Assembly: GCF_030410485.1 (NCBI RefSeq)
Contig: NZ_JAUHHC010000005.1
Span: 310,001 to 374,000 of the forward strand
DNA: 64,000 bases
Direction of reading: 5' to 3'
From: Roseateles violae
GTDB taxonomy: Bacteria; Pseudomonadota; Gammaproteobacteria; Burkholderiales; Burkholderiaceae_C
Shown: positions 18,694 to 30,423 of the stretch, piece after piece
How the letters are laid out: every line of letters begins with the position of its first letter
Position numbering within the stretch: position 1 is the first letter of the stretch
Program-made: the position numbers and the translations under genes
Notes under the pieces: model-generated
Database searches by the model: none
What the model was told of the DNA's origin: nothing
What the model saw: the letters and a program-made list of their open reading frames with translations, nothing else

Positions 18694-20743
18694 GCATCAG
18701 GCGCTGCAGATCCTTGACGAAGCGGTCCAGCTGCAGCGGCTTGGTCCAGTAGTCGAGCGCGCCGGCCGCGCGCGCCTCGGCGATCTCGTCCGGCATCGCG
18801 CTGGCCGACAGCGCGACGACGGCGATCGCGCCCAGCGCCGCATCGGCCTTCAGCGCGCGCAGCACCTGCAGGCCGTCCATGTCCGGCAGGCGCATGTCCA
18901 GCAGGATCAGGTCGGGCCGCAGCTCGGTCGCCCGCCGCAGGCCGGCGCCGCCGGTCTCGGCCAGGTGCACGGCCAGCCCGGGCCAGCCGGCCAGCGCCTC
19001 GGCGACGAGGATCTGGTTGACCTCGTTGTCCTCGATATAGAGCAGGGACAGCGGCGCGCCGCCGCCCGCCGGGGCATTGGCCGCGGGCCGCGACTGCTGC
19101 AGCGCCTGTGCCATCAGCGCACCGGCGGCCGCCTTGGCATCGGCCAGGCGCAGGCCCAGCGTCGCCGTCGTGCCGCGGCCCGCCTCGCTGTGCAGTTCCA
19201 GGCTGGCATCCATCAGCGCCAGCAGATGCTTGCTGAGCACCAGGCCGATGCCGGTGCCGACTATGCCCTCGCGCTCGCGGCCCAGGCGGTTGAAGGGCTC
19301 GAACAGATGGGCCAGCTGCTCGCCATCCATGCCCAGGCCGTTGTCGGCGATCTGCAGCAGCAGCCGGCCGGCCTGGCGATCGACCCGGCAGGCGATGCGC
19401 ACCCAGCCGCCGCGGCGGTTGTAGCGGATTGCATTGCCCAGCACATTGAGCAGGGCCTGGCGCAGGCGCTGCGCGTCGGCGTCCAGCCAATGCTCGAACT
19501 CGGCGCCCACCACGGCCGGCCGCAACTCGACGCCGGCCGCCTGCGCCTCGCCGGCCAGCTGGCGCAGCGCCTCCTCAAGCAGCGGGCGCAGCGCCACCGG
19601 ACCGGTCTGCAACCGCATCTCGCCGGACTCGATGCGGGCGATGTCCAGCACGTCGTTGATCAGGTTCAGCAGATTCCAGCCGGCCTGGGCGATCGCGGCG
19701 ACCTGGTCGCGCTGCGCCGCGCGCAGACCCTCGGAACCCTGCAGCAGCTGGGCAAAACCGAGCACCGCGTTCAGCGGGGTGCGCAGCTCATGGCTCATGC
19801 GCGAGAGGAACTCGGTCTTGGCGCGGCTGGCGGCCTCGGCCGCCGCCCGCTCGGCGCGCGCGCTGTCGGCCTGCGCGCGCAGCTGCTCGTAGTCGCTGAT
19901 GTCGCGGAAGATGTAGAGCAGGTACTGCTGCTCATCCTCGACCATGGGCCGGGCCGACATCAGGCCGGTCAGCACGCGGCCGTCCTTGTGGCGCAGGTGC
20001 ATGCGCATCGAGTCGACCTGGCCGGTGCTCTGCAGACGCGCGATCAGCTGCTCGCGCTGCTCGGGCGGCTCCCACATGCCCAGCTCGTCGCCGTTGCGGC
20101 CCAGCGCCTCCTCGCGCGTGTGGCCGGTCATCGCCACATAGCTCGGATTGACGTCGACAAAGCAGCCATCGGAGCGCCGCGCGATGACGACCGCATCGGG
20201 CGTCGAGCTGTAGAAGTTCTGGAAGCGCTGCTGCAGGGTCAGGGCCTTGCGCTGCTGGCGCTTCATCGCATCGATGTCGATATGGGTGCCGACCATCAGG
20301 ATGGGCCGACCGTCGGGCGCGCGCTGCGTGACGCGGCCGCGCGCCAGCATCCAGCGCCAGCGGCCCTGGGCGTCGCGCATCCGGTATTCGTTGACATAGA
20401 TGCCCTGCGAGGGCTCGTCGCCGCGCGTATGTTCCAGGGCCAGACCGATGGCGCGCTCGGCATCGTCGGGATGCAGGAGCGCGCGCCAGCGCTCTATCGT
20501 CGCCTCGTGATCGCCGGGCGGGTAGCCGAGCTGCTCGAAATAGCGCTCGCTGAGCACCATGCGCTGCTCGGCGATATGCCATTCCCACAGCGCCGCCTCG
20601 CTGGCATCCAGCGCCATCGCCAGCCGCGCCTCGCGCTGACGCAGGCGCTGCAGTTCGGCACGCTGGCGCAGCCAGAACCACAGCAGCAGCCCCAGCGGCA
20701 GGAGGCCGGCGGCAATCAGCGCGAGGATGCTTGCTGCGGTCAT
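18677..20743 (-). CDS. Membrane-anchored hybrid histidine kinase with two PAS domains
   Basis: 688 residues. One membrane helix (5-25); PAS/PAC 1 at about 40-160; PAS 2 at about 170-285; coiled linker 285-310; HisKA with the phospho-accepting His318 in [12 protein letters not shown]; HATPase with the N-box [10 protein letters not shown] (433-442), ADNGLGMD and GTGIGL; C-terminal receiver with Asp616 ([13 protein letters not shown]) and Lys668. No output domain and no partner regulator are adjacent, so it should feed a phosphorelay encoded elsewhere. It lies on the opposite strand between cobT and cobS, overlapping the cobT stop. The ATG at 20743 lacks a clear Shine-Dalgarno. Confidence 0.93.
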   Translation of the reverse strand: MTAASILALIAAGLLPLGLLLWFWLRQRAELQRLRQREARLAMALDASEAALWEWHIAEQRMVLSERYFEQLGYPPGDHEATIERWRALLHPDDAERAIGLALEHTRGDEPSQGIYVNEYRMRDAQGRWRWMLARGRVTQRAPDGRPILMVGTHIDIDAMKRQQRKALTLQQRFQNFYSSTPDAVVIARRSDGCFVDVNPSYVAMTGHTREEALGRNGDELGMWEPPEQREQLIARLQSTGQVDSMRMHLRHKDGRVLTGLMSARPMVEDEQQYLLYIFRDISDYEQLRAQADSARAERAAAEAASRAKTEFLSRMSHELRTPLNAVLGFAQLLQGSEGLRAAQRDQVAAIAQAGWNLLNLINDVLDIARIESGEMRLQTGPVALRPLLEEALRQLAGEAQAAGVELRPAVVGAEFEHWLDADAQRLRQALLNVLGNAIRYNRRGGWVRIACRVDRQAGRLLLQIADNGLGMDGEQLAHLFEPFNRLGREREGIVGTGIGLVLSKHLLALMDASLELHSEAGRGTTATLGLRLADAKAAAGALMAQALQQSRPAANAPAGGGAPLSLLYIEDNEVNQILVAEALAGWPGLAVHLAETGGAGLRRATELRPDLILLDMRLPDMDGLQVLRALKADAALGAIAVVALSASAMPDEIAEARAAGALDYWTKPLQLDRFVKDLQRLMLSAGR

Positions 20744-20839
20744 GGATGTCGGCAATGGACGACGGGGCCATACTAAGCGAAGCGCCGCGCCGGCGCAGGC
20801 CGATCGAGCCCTTGCTCGCGGGGCGCTAGAGTGCGGGCC

Positions 20840-21640
20840 ATGCTTTCCGTCCTCCGGCACGAAGTCCGCCTCTTCTTCATCGCCCTGCAGTTCCTCAGCC
20901 GCTGCCCGATACCGGCCTGGGTCGGCTTCGAGCCGGCCTGGCTGCAGCAATGCGCGCGCTACTTCCCCCTGGTCGGCCTCTTGGTCGGCGCCATCTGCGG
21001 CCTCGTGCTGTGGGCCGCGCAATGGATCTGGCCAAGCTCGATCGCGGTGGGGCTCGCCATCGCCACCGGCGTCTGGATCACCGGCGGCTTCCACGAGGAT
21101 GGCTGGGCCGACAGCTGCGACGGCCTCGGCGGCGCGGTCTCGCGCGAGAAGGCGCTGGCCATCATGAAGGATTCGCGCATCGGCAGCTATGGCGCGCTGG
21201 GCCTGATCCTGATGCTGGGCCTGAAGGCGGCCTGCCTGCTGGCGCTGGCCGAGACCGACGGTGGCCTGGCCGCGCTGGCCCTGGTCTGGGGCCATGCCAG
21301 CTCGCGCGCGGCGCCGATCTGGCTGTTGCACCAGCTGCCCTATGCCGGCGACGCCGAACATGCCAAGGCCAAGCCGCTGGCGACGCAGGCCAGCGAGGCC
21401 ACCCTGGCCTTCGCGCTGGCCTCGAGCCTGCTGATCGGCGCGGCGATCGCCTGGCTGCGGCCCGAGCTGCTGCCCAGCCTCTGCGCGGCCGTGCTTGCCT
21501 CGGCCGGGGTCACGCTCTGGGTGCAGGGCAGGCTCGAGCGGCGCCTGGGCGGCTATACCGGCGACACCCTGGGCGCGACCCAGCAGCTGGCCGAACTGGC
21601 CGGGCTGCTGAGCTTCGTGGCGCTGCTCGATGTCTTCTGA
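20840..21640 (+). CDS. cobS: Adenosylcobinamide-GDP ribazoletransferase (cobalamin synthase)
   Basis: 266 residues, polytopic. It joins GDP-cobinamide to alpha-ribazole. Typical segments are FFIALQFLSRCPIP, ITGGFHEDGWADSCDGLGG (metal-binding acidic motif) and GGYTGDTLGATQQLAELAGLL. ATG 20840 was preferred; an in-frame GTG at 20831 would add three residues. It begins 96 bases after the kinase start, divergently, so it may have its own promoter here. Confidence 0.94.
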   Translation: MLSVLRHEVRLFFIALQFLSRCPIPAWVGFEPAWLQQCARYFPLVGLLVGAICGLVLWAAQWIWPSSIAVGLAIATGVWITGGFHEDGWADSCDGLGGAVSREKALAIMKDSRIGSYGALGLILMLGLKAACLLALAETDGGLAALALVWGHASSRAAPIWLLHQLPYAGDAEHAKAKPLATQASEATLAFALASSLLIGAAIAWLRPELLPSLCAAVLASAGVTLWVQGRLERRLGGYTGDTLGATQQLAELAGLLSFVALLDVF

Positions 21641-22141
21641 GCCCTTGCGGGTCTGGCGCCATCCGCGGCCCGAGGGCGCGGCGGGGCTTTGCGTGGGCGC
21701 CGGCTGCGATCTGCCGCTGCACTGGCGGCGCGCCAAGCGCCTGGCGCGGCGCATCCAGCAGGTGGCCCGGCGCGAGCGGCTGCCGCGGCGGATCTGGACC
21801 TCGCCGCTGCAACGCTGCGCCGACGTCGGCCGTTGGCTGCGGCACTGGGGCTGGCAGCACCGCATCGATCCGGCGCTGGCCGAATTGGACTTCGGCCGCT
21901 GGGACGGCCTGGCCTGGAGCGCCATCGACAAGGCCCAGCTGGACGCCTGGGTCGCCGACTTTGCCACGCACCGGCCCGGCGGCGGCGAGAGCCTGGTCGA
22001 GCTGCTGGACCGTGCGGCCGGCTGGCGGGCCGAACCCGGCGCGCTGGTCGTCGGCCATGGCGGCTGGATGCTGGCGCGGCGCTGGCGGCTGGAGCGGGGC
22101 CAGGCCTTGCCCGAGGCCGAGCAATGGCCGGCGCCGCCGCG

Positions 22142-22166
<25 letters not shown>
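21630..22166 (+). CDS. cobC: Histidine phosphatase family, probable alpha-ribazole phosphatase
   Basis: 178 residues. The phosphohistidine motif is RHPRPEG (10-16). IWTSPLQRC, ELDFGRWDGLAW and VVGHGGW complete the branch-1 histidine phosphatase pattern. Overlap with cobS by 11 bases supports alpha-ribazole-5'-phosphate as substrate. The common RHG triplet is RHP here, as in other CobC-like members. Its 3' end overlaps the convergent metallo-hydrolase gene by 25 bases. Confidence 0.85.
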
Positions 22167-23358
<1,192 letters not shown>

Positions 23359-23859
23359 CTACGCCCCTTTCTCGATCCGCGCCGTCAGCCGTTGATGCAC
23401 CGACGGCGACACGAACTGCGAGACATCGCCGCCCAGCGTCGCGATCTCGCGAACAAAGGTGCTGGAGATGAACTGGTGCTGGTCCGAGGGCGTCAGGAAC
23501 ACCGTCTCGACCTCGGGCATCAGCTTGCGGTTCATGCCGGCCATCTGGAACTCGTACTCGAAGTCGCTGACCGCGCGCAGGCCGCGCACGACGACCTTGC
23601 CGTCATGCTCGACGACGAAGTCGCGCAAGAGGCCGCGGAAGGCGATCACCTCGACATTCGGGTACGGTGCGGCCAGTTCGCGCGCGATTTCCAGGCGCTC
23701 CTCGATCGTGAACATCGTGCGCTTGTGGTGGCCTGCCGCCACCGCGATGACCAGTCGCTCGAACAGGCGGCTGGCCCGGCGCATCAGGTCTTCGTGGCCC
23801 AGCGTCATCGGGTCGAAGGTGCCGGGATAGACGGCGGTGAGAACGGTCGCGGAGGTCAT
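23359..23859 (-). CDS. coaD: Phosphopantetheine adenylyltransferase
   Basis: 166 residues, the normal length. Penultimate step of coenzyme A synthesis. The nucleotidyltransferase T/HxGH motif appears as TFDPMTLGH (14-22), with [18 protein letters not shown] and FISSTFVRE further on. It follows rsmD by 11 bases, the usual rsmD-coaD pair. Confidence 0.97.
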   Translation of the reverse strand: MTSATVLTAVYPGTFDPMTLGHEDLMRRASRLFERLVIAVAAGHHKRTMFTIEERLEIARELAAPYPNVEVIAFRGLLRDFVVEHDGKVVVRGLRAVSDFEYEFQMAGMNRKLMPEVETVFLTPSDQHQFISSTFVREIATLGGDVSQFVSPSVHQRLTARIEKGA

Positions 23860-23870
23860 GATGGCCGCGA

Positions 23871-24428
23871 TTATCCCCGCGGCGCTCCGCCCTTGCGCAG
23901 CAGCTGGTAATGGACGGCGCCGGCGCGGCCCTGCTTCCAGGGCAAGAGGCCCAAATCGGCCGCTGCGGCGACGGGCTCCGGCGATTCCAGATAGACCAGG
24001 CCGCCGTCGACCAGCAGCGGCACGGCCGCGCCCAAGGCGGCGAGGAACAGGTCCTGTGCGAACGGCGGGTCCAGCAGCACCAGCTCGAAGCGCGCCGGCG
24101 CCGAGCGGGCCATCCAGGCCAGGGCGTCGGCGCACTCGATCCTGATGTTCTGCGCCTTCAGGCGCTGGGCGCTGGCCTGCAGACTCTTGGCCAGGGCCGC
24201 GTCGCGCTCGAGCAGCGCGACCTCGGCCGCATGGCGCGAGGCGGCCTCGAAGCCCAGGGCGCCGCTGCCGGCAAAGGCATCGAGCACCCGCCAGCCGTCC
24301 AGTTCCTGGCCCAGCCAGTTGAACAGCGTCTCGCGCACGCGATCCGGCGTCGGGCGCAGGCCCGGCCTGTCGGCGACCGGCAGCTTGGAACGCTTCCACT
24401 GGCCGCCGATGATGCGGACCTCGCTCAT
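23871..24428 (-). CDS. rsmD: 16S rRNA (guanine966-N2)-methyltransferase
   Basis: 185 residues. [29 protein letters not shown], the SAM-binding [17 protein letters not shown] and the catalytic DPPF ([11 protein letters not shown]) identify it. The internal ATG at 24428 (MSEVRIIGG) gives the family N-terminus; a longer frame up to 24455 is open but unlikely. Confidence 0.94.
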   Translation of the reverse strand: MSEVRIIGGQWKRSKLPVADRPGLRPTPDRVRETLFNWLGQELDGWRVLDAFAGSGALGFEAASRHAAEVALLERDAALAKSLQASAQRLKAQNIRIECADALAWMARSAPARFELVLLDPPFAQDLFLAALGAAVPLLVDGGLVYLESPEPVAAAADLGLLPWKQGRAGAVHYQLLRKGGAPRG

Positions 24429-24460
24429 TGCCGGCCGAACGCCGGGCCGCCCCAAGTCGA

Positions 24461-24500
24461 CCGGCGTCCCCTCGGGGGACCGGCAAACGTGCCCGTTTGA
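24461..24500. repeat. Two short inverted repeats between hisF and rsmD
   Basis: GTCCCC-TCG-GGGGAC (24466-24480) is a perfect six-pair hairpin flanked on both sides by CCGG. Next to it CAAACG-TGCC-CGTTTG (24485-24500) is a second six-pair palindrome. Neither has a T-run, so a classical terminator is not supported. They may be a REP-like intergenic element or an attenuating stem after hisF. Confidence 0.4.
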
Positions 24501-24510
24501 CGAGGGGTGC

Positions 24511-25272
<762 letters not shown>

Positions 25273-25319
25273 GGACTTCTCTGGATGGGCCGCTGCCAGC
25301 GCGGCCGGTGTTGTAGCGC

Positions 25320-26063
25320 TCAGCCCTGGCTGAGCTGGTCGGCGCGCGCCTGCGCCGCCTTCAGGTCGAGATCGCCGGTGTAGATCGCGCGGCCGCAGAT
25401 GACGCCCTCGACGCCCTCGCTCTCGACCGCGCACAGCGCCTCGATATCGGCCATGCTGGACAGGCCGCCGGAGGCGATGACGGGAATGGACAGCGCGCGT
25501 GCCAGCTTGACGGTGGCGTCGATATTGATGCCGGTCAGCATGCCGTCGCGCCCGATATCGGTGTAGATGATGCCCTCGATGCCGTAGTCCTCGAACTTCT
25601 TGGCCAGGTCGATCACCTCGTGGCCGGTCAGCTTGCTCCAGCCATCGGTCGCGACCTTGCCTTCCTTGGCGTCCAGGCCGACGAGGATGTGGCCGCCGAA
25701 GGCGGTCGCCGCGTCCTGCAGAAAGCCGGGGTTCTTGACCGCGGCCGTGCCGACGATGATGAAGGACAGGCCGTCGTCCAGATAGCGCTCTATCGTGTCG
25801 AGGTCGCGGATGCCACCGCCCAGCTGCACCGGGATCTCGTCGCCGACCTCGCGCAGGATGGCCTTGATCGCCGGCTCGTTGACCGGCTTGCCGGCGAAGG
25901 CGCCGTTCAGGTCGACCAGATGCAGGCGCCGCGCGCCGGCATCGACCCAGCGCCTTGCCATCTCGGCCGGGTCCTCGCCGAAGGTCGTCGAATCATTCAT
26001 ATCGCCCTGCTTCAGGCGCACGCAACGTCCGTCTTTCAGGTCAATGGCAGGTATCAGCAGCAT
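25320..26063 (-). CDS. hisA: ProFAR isomerase HisA
   Basis: 247 residues, a (beta/alpha)8 barrel. [21 protein letters not shown] with the catalytic Asp8, [10 protein letters not shown], the second catalytic Asp in [12 protein letters not shown], and [13 protein letters not shown] are diagnostic. It is spaced 47 bases before hisF and 62 bases after hisH. Confidence 0.97.
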   Translation of the reverse strand: MLLIPAIDLKDGRCVRLKQGDMNDSTTFGEDPAEMARRWVDAGARRLHLVDLNGAFAGKPVNEPAIKAILREVGDEIPVQLGGGIRDLDTIERYLDDGLSFIIVGTAAVKNPGFLQDAATAFGGHILVGLDAKEGKVATDGWSKLTGHEVIDLAKKFEDYGIEGIIYTDIGRDGMLTGINIDATVKLARALSIPVIASGGLSSMADIEALCAVESEGVEGVICGRAIYTGDLDLKAAQARADQLSQG

Positions 26064-26125
26064 GGCCGAGGCTTTGAGAGGGGGAGGAAGGAAAAAGGCC
26101 GAGCGACAGGTGGAGGTGGGGATCC

Positions 26126-26782
26126 TCAGGGCTTCCAGCGCAGGAAATTCTTGTAGAGGGCAAGGCCCAGCGCGGCACTTTTTTCGGGATGGAATTGAGT
26201 CGCAAAAATATTATCCCTAGCCACCGCGCAGGTAAAGCGCTGGCCGTAGTCGGTCTCGCCGGCGCTGTGGCGCGCTTCAGACGGTGCCGCGTAGAAGCTG
26301 TGCACGAAGTAGAACCAGCTCTCGTCGGGCACCTCGCCCCAGACCGGATGCGCCTGGGTCTGGTGCACGCGGTTCCAACCCATCTGCGGCACCTTGTAGC
26401 GGCTGCCGTCGGGCTGGACCTGGCCTTCCAGCTGGAAGCGCCGGACCCGGCCGGGGATCAACCCGAGCCCCGGCGTGTCCTGCTCCTCGCTGTGGTCCAG
26501 CAGCATCTGCATGCCGACGCAGACGCCCATCAAGGGCTTGTTGGCCGCCGCGTCGAGCACGGCCTCCTTGAGCCCGGAGTCGGCCAGCTCGCGCATGCAG
26601 TCGCGCATCGCGCCCTGGCCCGGCAGCACGATGCGCTCGGCCGCGTGGACTTCTTCGGGCCGGGAGGTGACGAGGACCTCGACGCCGGTATCGGCCGCCG
26701 CATGCAGCACCGCCTGCGAGACCGAGCGCAGATTGCCCATGCCGTAGTCGACGACGGCCACGGTCGCCTTCTTGCTGCTCAT
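26126..26782 (-). CDS. hisH: Imidazole glycerol phosphate synthase, glutaminase subunit HisH
   Basis: 218 residues. [23 protein letters not shown], the nucleophilic Cys88 in [10 protein letters not shown], and the His-Glu pair in FHPEKS complete the glutaminase triad. One base separates it from hisB. Confidence 0.97.
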   Translation of the reverse strand: MSSKKATVAVVDYGMGNLRSVSQAVLHAAADTGVEVLVTSRPEEVHAAERIVLPGQGAMRDCMRELADSGLKEAVLDAAANKPLMGVCVGMQMLLDHSEEQDTPGLGLIPGRVRRFQLEGQVQPDGSRYKVPQMGWNRVHQTQAHPVWGEVPDESWFYFVHSFYAAPSEARHSAGETDYGQRFTCAVARDNIFATQFHPEKSAALGLALYKNFLRWKP

Positions 26783-26783
26783 G

Positions 26784-27380
26784 TCAGAGGCTTCCCTTGG
26801 TCGACGGAATCTGGCCGGCCGAGCGCGGATCGAGCGTCATCGCCATGCGCAGCGCGCGGCCGAAGGCCTTGAACATGGTCTCGGCCTGATGATGGGCGTT
26901 GTGGCCCTTCAGATTGTCGACATGCAGGGTCACCAGCGCATGGTTGACGAAGCCCTGGAAGAATTCGTAGGTCAGCTGGGTGTCGAAGGCGCCGACGGCG
27001 CCCGAGGTGAACTTGCAGTCCATCTCCAGGCCCGGGCGACCGGAGAAGTCGATGACGACACGCGACAGCGCCTCGTCCAGCGGCACATAGCTGTGGCCGT
27101 AGCGGGTGATGCCCTTCTTGTCGCCGATCGCCTTGGCGACGGCCAGGCCCAGGGTGATGCCGACGTCCTCGACCGTGTGGTGGCCGTCGATGTGCAGATC
27201 GCCCTTGGCCTCGATGTCCAGATCGATCAGGCCATGGCGCGCGATCTGGTCCAGCATATGGTCGAAGAAGCCGATGCCCGTGTTCAGCCGGGCCTCGCCC
27301 GTGCCGTCCAGATTGACGCGCACGGTGATCTGGGTTTCCTTGGTGTTGCGGCTGACTTCCGCGATGCGATCGCTACTCAT
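26784..27380 (-). CDS. hisB: Imidazoleglycerol-phosphate dehydratase
   Basis: 198 residues, the monofunctional form without the phosphatase domain. [31 protein letters not shown] and MFKAFGRAL carry the manganese-binding His/Glu clusters. The ATG overlaps the hisC stop (ATGA). Confidence 0.97.
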   Translation of the reverse strand: MSSDRIAEVSRNTKETQITVRVNLDGTGEARLNTGIGFFDHMLDQIARHGLIDLDIEAKGDLHIDGHHTVEDVGITLGLAVAKAIGDKKGITRYGHSYVPLDEALSRVVIDFSGRPGLEMDCKFTSGAVGAFDTQLTYEFFQGFVNHALVTLHVDNLKGHNAHHQAETMFKAFGRALRMAMTLDPRSAGQIPSTKGSL

Positions 27381-28462
27381 GACAAGCTCTCTTTGAGTGC
27401 GGCCAGCATGGCCGCGTTTTCCTCGGCCGTGCCGATCGTGATGCGCAGGCAGTTGGCCAGCGAGGGATGGGCGGCGGACGAGTTCTTGATCAGCACGCCG
27501 CGTGCCTTCATGCCGGCGAAGGTGCGCGCCGCATCGGCCACGCGCAGCAGAATCATATTGCCCTGGCTCGGATAGGGCTTGACGCCGGGCATTGCCTGCA
27601 GCGCCGCAAACACCGCCTCGCGCTGCGCGCGCAGCTCGGCCGCCTGGGCGGCATAGACCTCGGCATGCTCGAGCGCGAACAGGCCCGCCTCGGCATTCAA
27701 GACGCCGATATTGAAGGGCGGCCGCACCTTGTCGACCTCGGCAATGAGCGCCTCGCGGCCGATCAGATAGCCGATGCGCACGCCGGCCAGGCCGAACTTG
27801 CTCATCGTGCGCATCACCAGCACATGGGGGTGGCGCTCCAGCAGCGGCATCGAGTGCGCGGCGGCAAAGGGCTGATAGGCCTCGTCCATCACCACCAGGC
27901 CCGGCGCCGCCTCGACGATCTGCTCGATCAGGGCCGCGTCCCAGAGATTGCCGGTCGGGTTGTTCGGATAGGACAGATAGATCAGCGCCGGACGATGCTC
28001 GGCAATCGCAGCCAGCATCGCGGGGCCGTCGAGCTCGAAGTCCTCGCGCAGCGGCACGCCGACGAATTTGAGGCCCTGGTAGCGCGCCGAGATCTCGTAC
28101 ATGACGAAGCTGGGCATGGGCGACAGCACCGTGGCGCCGGGCCGGCCGCAGGCCATGCTGAGCATCGTGATCAGCTCGTCCGAGCCATTGCCCAGGGTGA
28201 TGGCGCAGCCGGCCGGCATGCCGGCATGGGCCGCCAGCGCGGCGGCCAGATCGGCGGTGCGCTCGGCCGGGTAACGGTTGATCGCGACGGCGCCGAGTCG
28301 CTCGCCCAGGCGGCGCTGCAGATCGGCCGGCAGGCGGAAGGGGTTCTCCATCACGTCCAGCTTGACCAGGCCCGCGCTGGGCTGGACCGCATAGGCATGG
28401 GTCGCGCGCAGATCGTCGCGAAAGCAGGCCAGACCTTGTTCGATTCTGTCCATCGTCATCAT
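27377..28462 (-). CDS. hisC: Histidinol-phosphate aminotransferase
   Basis: 361 residues. [21 protein letters not shown] (165-174), MDEAYQPFA and the PLP lysine 222 in [16 protein letters not shown] show a HisC aminotransferase. The first ATG (28462) overlaps the stop of the toxin gene (TGATG) and has GGAG five bases upstream, inside the toxin reading frame. ATGs at 28459 and 28453 are alternatives. This places hisC translation directly behind the toxin-antitoxin pair. Confidence 0.95.
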   Translation of the reverse strand: MMTMDRIEQGLACFRDDLRATHAYAVQPSAGLVKLDVMENPFRLPADLQRRLGERLGAVAINRYPAERTADLAAALAAHAGMPAGCAITLGNGSDELITMLSMACGRPGATVLSPMPSFVMYEISARYQGLKFVGVPLREDFELDGPAMLAAIAEHRPALIYLSYPNNPTGNLWDAALIEQIVEAAPGLVVMDEAYQPFAAAHSMPLLERHPHVLVMRTMSKFGLAGVRIGYLIGREALIAEVDKVRPPFNIGVLNAEAGLFALEHAEVYAAQAAELRAQREAVFAALQAMPGVKPYPSQGNMILLRVADAARTFAGMKARGVLIKNSSAAHPSLANCLRITIGTAEENAAMLAALKESLS

Positions 28463-28911
28463 CACTTCTCCAACAAGGGCTCGGGCGCCGCCCGCAGCGG
28501 ATCCAACACCTGCACGCTGTCGTAGACCTGGCCGTGCGGCAGTTCCAGGCTCAGCAGCAGAGCGCAGCCCTGCGCCTTGGCGGCGGCAACGATCAGGGCG
28601 TCGGCATAGGCGAGGCCGAAACGGCTCTCGATCGACCAGGCGCTCTCCACCGTCGCATGATCGATCTGCCAGGGGCTCCAGCGCTGGTAGCGTCGCACCT
28701 CGGCACGCGCATCGCCATTGGGCATGGCCGGGCTGATGCGGGTCGTCACCAGGCGGTAGAAATCGTTCAGCACCTGAGTCGAGACGCGGCCGCTGCGCTG
28801 TTGCCAGAGCCGGCGCAGCCAGGCCAGCACTTGCTCGCGCGCGTCGGGCCGGGCGCCGTCCTCGCTGAGGATCAGCACCGAGGTGTCGACAAAGACGGTC
28901 ACCGAGCTCAT
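28462..28911 (-). CDS. PIN-domain ribonuclease toxin (VapC-like)
   Basis: 149 residues. The PIN acidic residues are Asp9 (VFVDTSVLI), Asp50 (VLNDFYRLV), Asp104 ([11 protein letters not shown]) and Glu123 (LLSLELPHG, where many relatives have SEDL). VapC-type toxins cleave tRNA or rRNA. The start overlaps the antitoxin stop (ATGA) and the stop overlaps the hisC start. The target is unknown. Confidence 0.88.
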   Translation of the reverse strand: MSSVTVFVDTSVLILSEDGARPDAREQVLAWLRRLWQQRSGRVSTQVLNDFYRLVTTRISPAMPNGDARAEVRRYQRWSPWQIDHATVESAWSIESRFGLAYADALIVAAAKAQGCALLLSLELPHGQVYDSVQVLDPLRAAPEPLLEK

Positions 28912-29129
28912 CGCTCGTCGCTCCGGCCCGGATAGGGCTGGCCTTCCGACACCCAGGCCCTTTCGCGGTGCAGCCAGTCCTGCATCGCCCGTTCGTAGGC
29001 ATCGTCCGAACGCATCTTCTCGGCCAGCATCTCGCCGACCAGACGCGAGACGCTGGTATTGCGCCGCGCCGCCTCCAGGCGCGCCCACTCGGCCACGCTG
29101 TCGTCCATCGAAATGGTGACGTTCTTCAT
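28908..29129 (-). CDS. Ribbon-helix-helix antitoxin
   Basis: 73 residues. MKNVTISMDDSVAEWARLEAARRNTSVSRLVGEML is a CopG/RHH DNA-binding N-terminus; the C-terminal half (DWLHRERAWVSEG) should bind the toxin. The start is taken at 29129; the longer open frame runs into the palindromic operator and is not coding. RHH antitoxins bind palindromes in their own promoter, and a tandem palindrome lies 15 bases upstream. Confidence 0.88.
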   Translation of the reverse strand: MKNVTISMDDSVAEWARLEAARRNTSVSRLVGEMLAEKMRSDDAYERAMQDWLHRERAWVSEGQPYPGRSDER

Positions 29130-29143
29130 GGCTCGCAATTTAA

Positions 29144-29172
29144 CACGAAGTTCGTGGAACACGAAGTTCGTG
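29144..29172 (-). promoter_or_regulatory. Tandem palindromic operator of the toxin-antitoxin operon
   Basis: CACGAAGTTCGTG occurs twice, at 29144-29156 and 29160-29172. Each is an inverted repeat (CACGAA/TTCGTG), with centres 16 bases apart. They lie 15-43 bases before the antitoxin ATG, the place expected for the autoregulated promoter. Between operator and ATG, on the coding strand, TTAAAT is a weak -10 candidate. The serine hydrolase gene diverges from the other side. Confidence 0.75.
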
Positions 29173-29244
29173 TTACTTGGGCTTATCGCCAGGACCGGCT
29201 TTGGCATGGTCGCCTTCGGAAGGAGCCACTGACAATCTGCGCCG

Positions 29245-30417
29245 ATGAAGACCTCGTCCCGGCGCCTGCCCGCCTTCGCCGTCCTGCTGTTCGTCGCTGC
29301 CTGCGCCGCCCATCAGGCACTGCCGCCGCTGGTCCAGGCCCCTCTGGCCGAGGCCGATGCGGCGATGCAGGCGATGATCGACAAGGAGCAGATGCCCGGC
29401 GGCCAGCTCTGGATCGAGCAGGCGGGCCATGCGCCCTACCAACGCGCCTATGGCCAGCGCGCGCTGGAGCCGCAGGCCGAGGCGCTGGACGAGGCGACCA
29501 TCTTCGACGCGGCCTCGCTGACCAAGGCCGTCGTCACGGCGACCCTGGTGCAGTTGCTGCGCGAGCGGGGCCGCCTCGACATCGAGGCGCCGCTGCAACG
29601 CTATCTGCCCGACTGCGGCGGGGCCGACAAGGCCGGCATCACGATCCGGCATCTGCTGACCCACAGCTCGGCCCTGCCGGCCAGCCTGCCCGGCAACGGC
29701 GCCGGCGACTGGTCCGGCATCGCCGCGGCGCAGCGAATCGGCTGCGCGCTGGCGCTGGACGGCAGCCCCGGCGCTCAGTTCCGCTACTCGGACCTCAACT
29801 ACATCCTGCTGGGCATCATCGTCGCGAAGCAGGCCGGCATGCCGCTGGAGCAGTTCGCGCAGACGGCCCTGTTCGAGCCGATGGGAATGAGCGACAGCGG
29901 CTATCTGCCGCTGCGCCGCTTCGCCGTCGCGCGCATCGCGCCGACGCAAAAGCTCGATGAGGGCCGCATGCTGCGCGGCGAGGTCCACGATCCGACCGCC
30001 CGCAAGATGGGCGGCGTGGCCGGCCATGCGGGACTGTTCACGACGAGCGCCGACCTGGCCCGCTTCGCTCGGATGCTGCTCAATGGCGGCGTGATGGACG
30101 ACGGCCGGCACCTGCTCTCAAGCGAGAGCGTCCGGCTGCTGACGACGCCGCAGTCGCCGGCCGGCCTCCCGGTGCGCAGCCTGGGCTGGGACATCGACAC
30201 GGCCTACTCGCGGCCGCGCGGCAAGCTCTATCCGAAGGGCCTGAGCTTCGGCCACACCGGCTTCACCGGTTGCGCTTTCTGGCTCGACCCGGGCAGTCGC
30301 AGCTTCTTCGTGCTGCTGGCCAACCGCGTCCACCCGGGCCGGCCGACGAACACGCTGCCGCTGTACGAGCAGTTGGGCACGCTGTCGGCCCAGGCGGCAG
30401 GTCTGGGCTCGCCCTGA
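29245..30417 (+). CDS. Lipoprotein serine hydrolase of the class C beta-lactamase/esterase fold
   Basis: 390 residues. A lipobox around VAAC (Cys20) suggests membrane attachment. The active-site motifs are SLTK at 91-94, Tyr181 in YSDLNY and HTG at 337-339. This is the DD-peptidase/EstB-like family (COG1680), which includes esterases, D-aminopeptidases and AmpC relatives; the KTG of true beta-lactamases is HTG, which favours an esterase or peptidase. It converges on the cyclic-nucleotide-binding gene with 6 bases between stops. Its strand opposes the his genes on both sides. Confidence 0.85.
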   Translation: MKTSSRRLPAFAVLLFVAACAAHQALPPLVQAPLAEADAAMQAMIDKEQMPGGQLWIEQAGHAPYQRAYGQRALEPQAEALDEATIFDAASLTKAVVTATLVQLLRERGRLDIEAPLQRYLPDCGGADKAGITIRHLLTHSSALPASLPGNGAGDWSGIAAAQRIGCALALDGSPGAQFRYSDLNYILLGIIVAKQAGMPLEQFAQTALFEPMGMSDSGYLPLRRFAVARIAPTQKLDEGRMLRGEVHDPTARKMGGVAGHAGLFTTSADLARFARMLLNGGVMDDGRHLLSSESVRLLTTPQSPAGLPVRSLGWDIDTAYSRPRGKLYPKGLSFGHTGFTGCAFWLDPGSRSFFVLLANRVHPGRPTNTLPLYEQLGTLSAQAAGLGSP

Positions 30418-30423
30418 GTGCCT

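Noticed and set aside
18965..20776. A 603-codon plus-strand frame that could have filled the gap between cobT and cobS
   Set aside because: The minus strand carries a complete hybrid kinase with every catalytic box; the plus frame has none.
28908..29207. Antitoxin start at 29207, giving 99 residues
   Set aside because: The added residues are encoded by the tandem palindrome. The RHH domain begins at MKNVTISMDD.
29245..30417. Calling the serine hydrolase a beta-lactamase resistance gene
   Set aside because: The KTG box is HTG and the Tyr motif is YSD. Family members are mostly esterases or peptidases, so resistance cannot be claimed.
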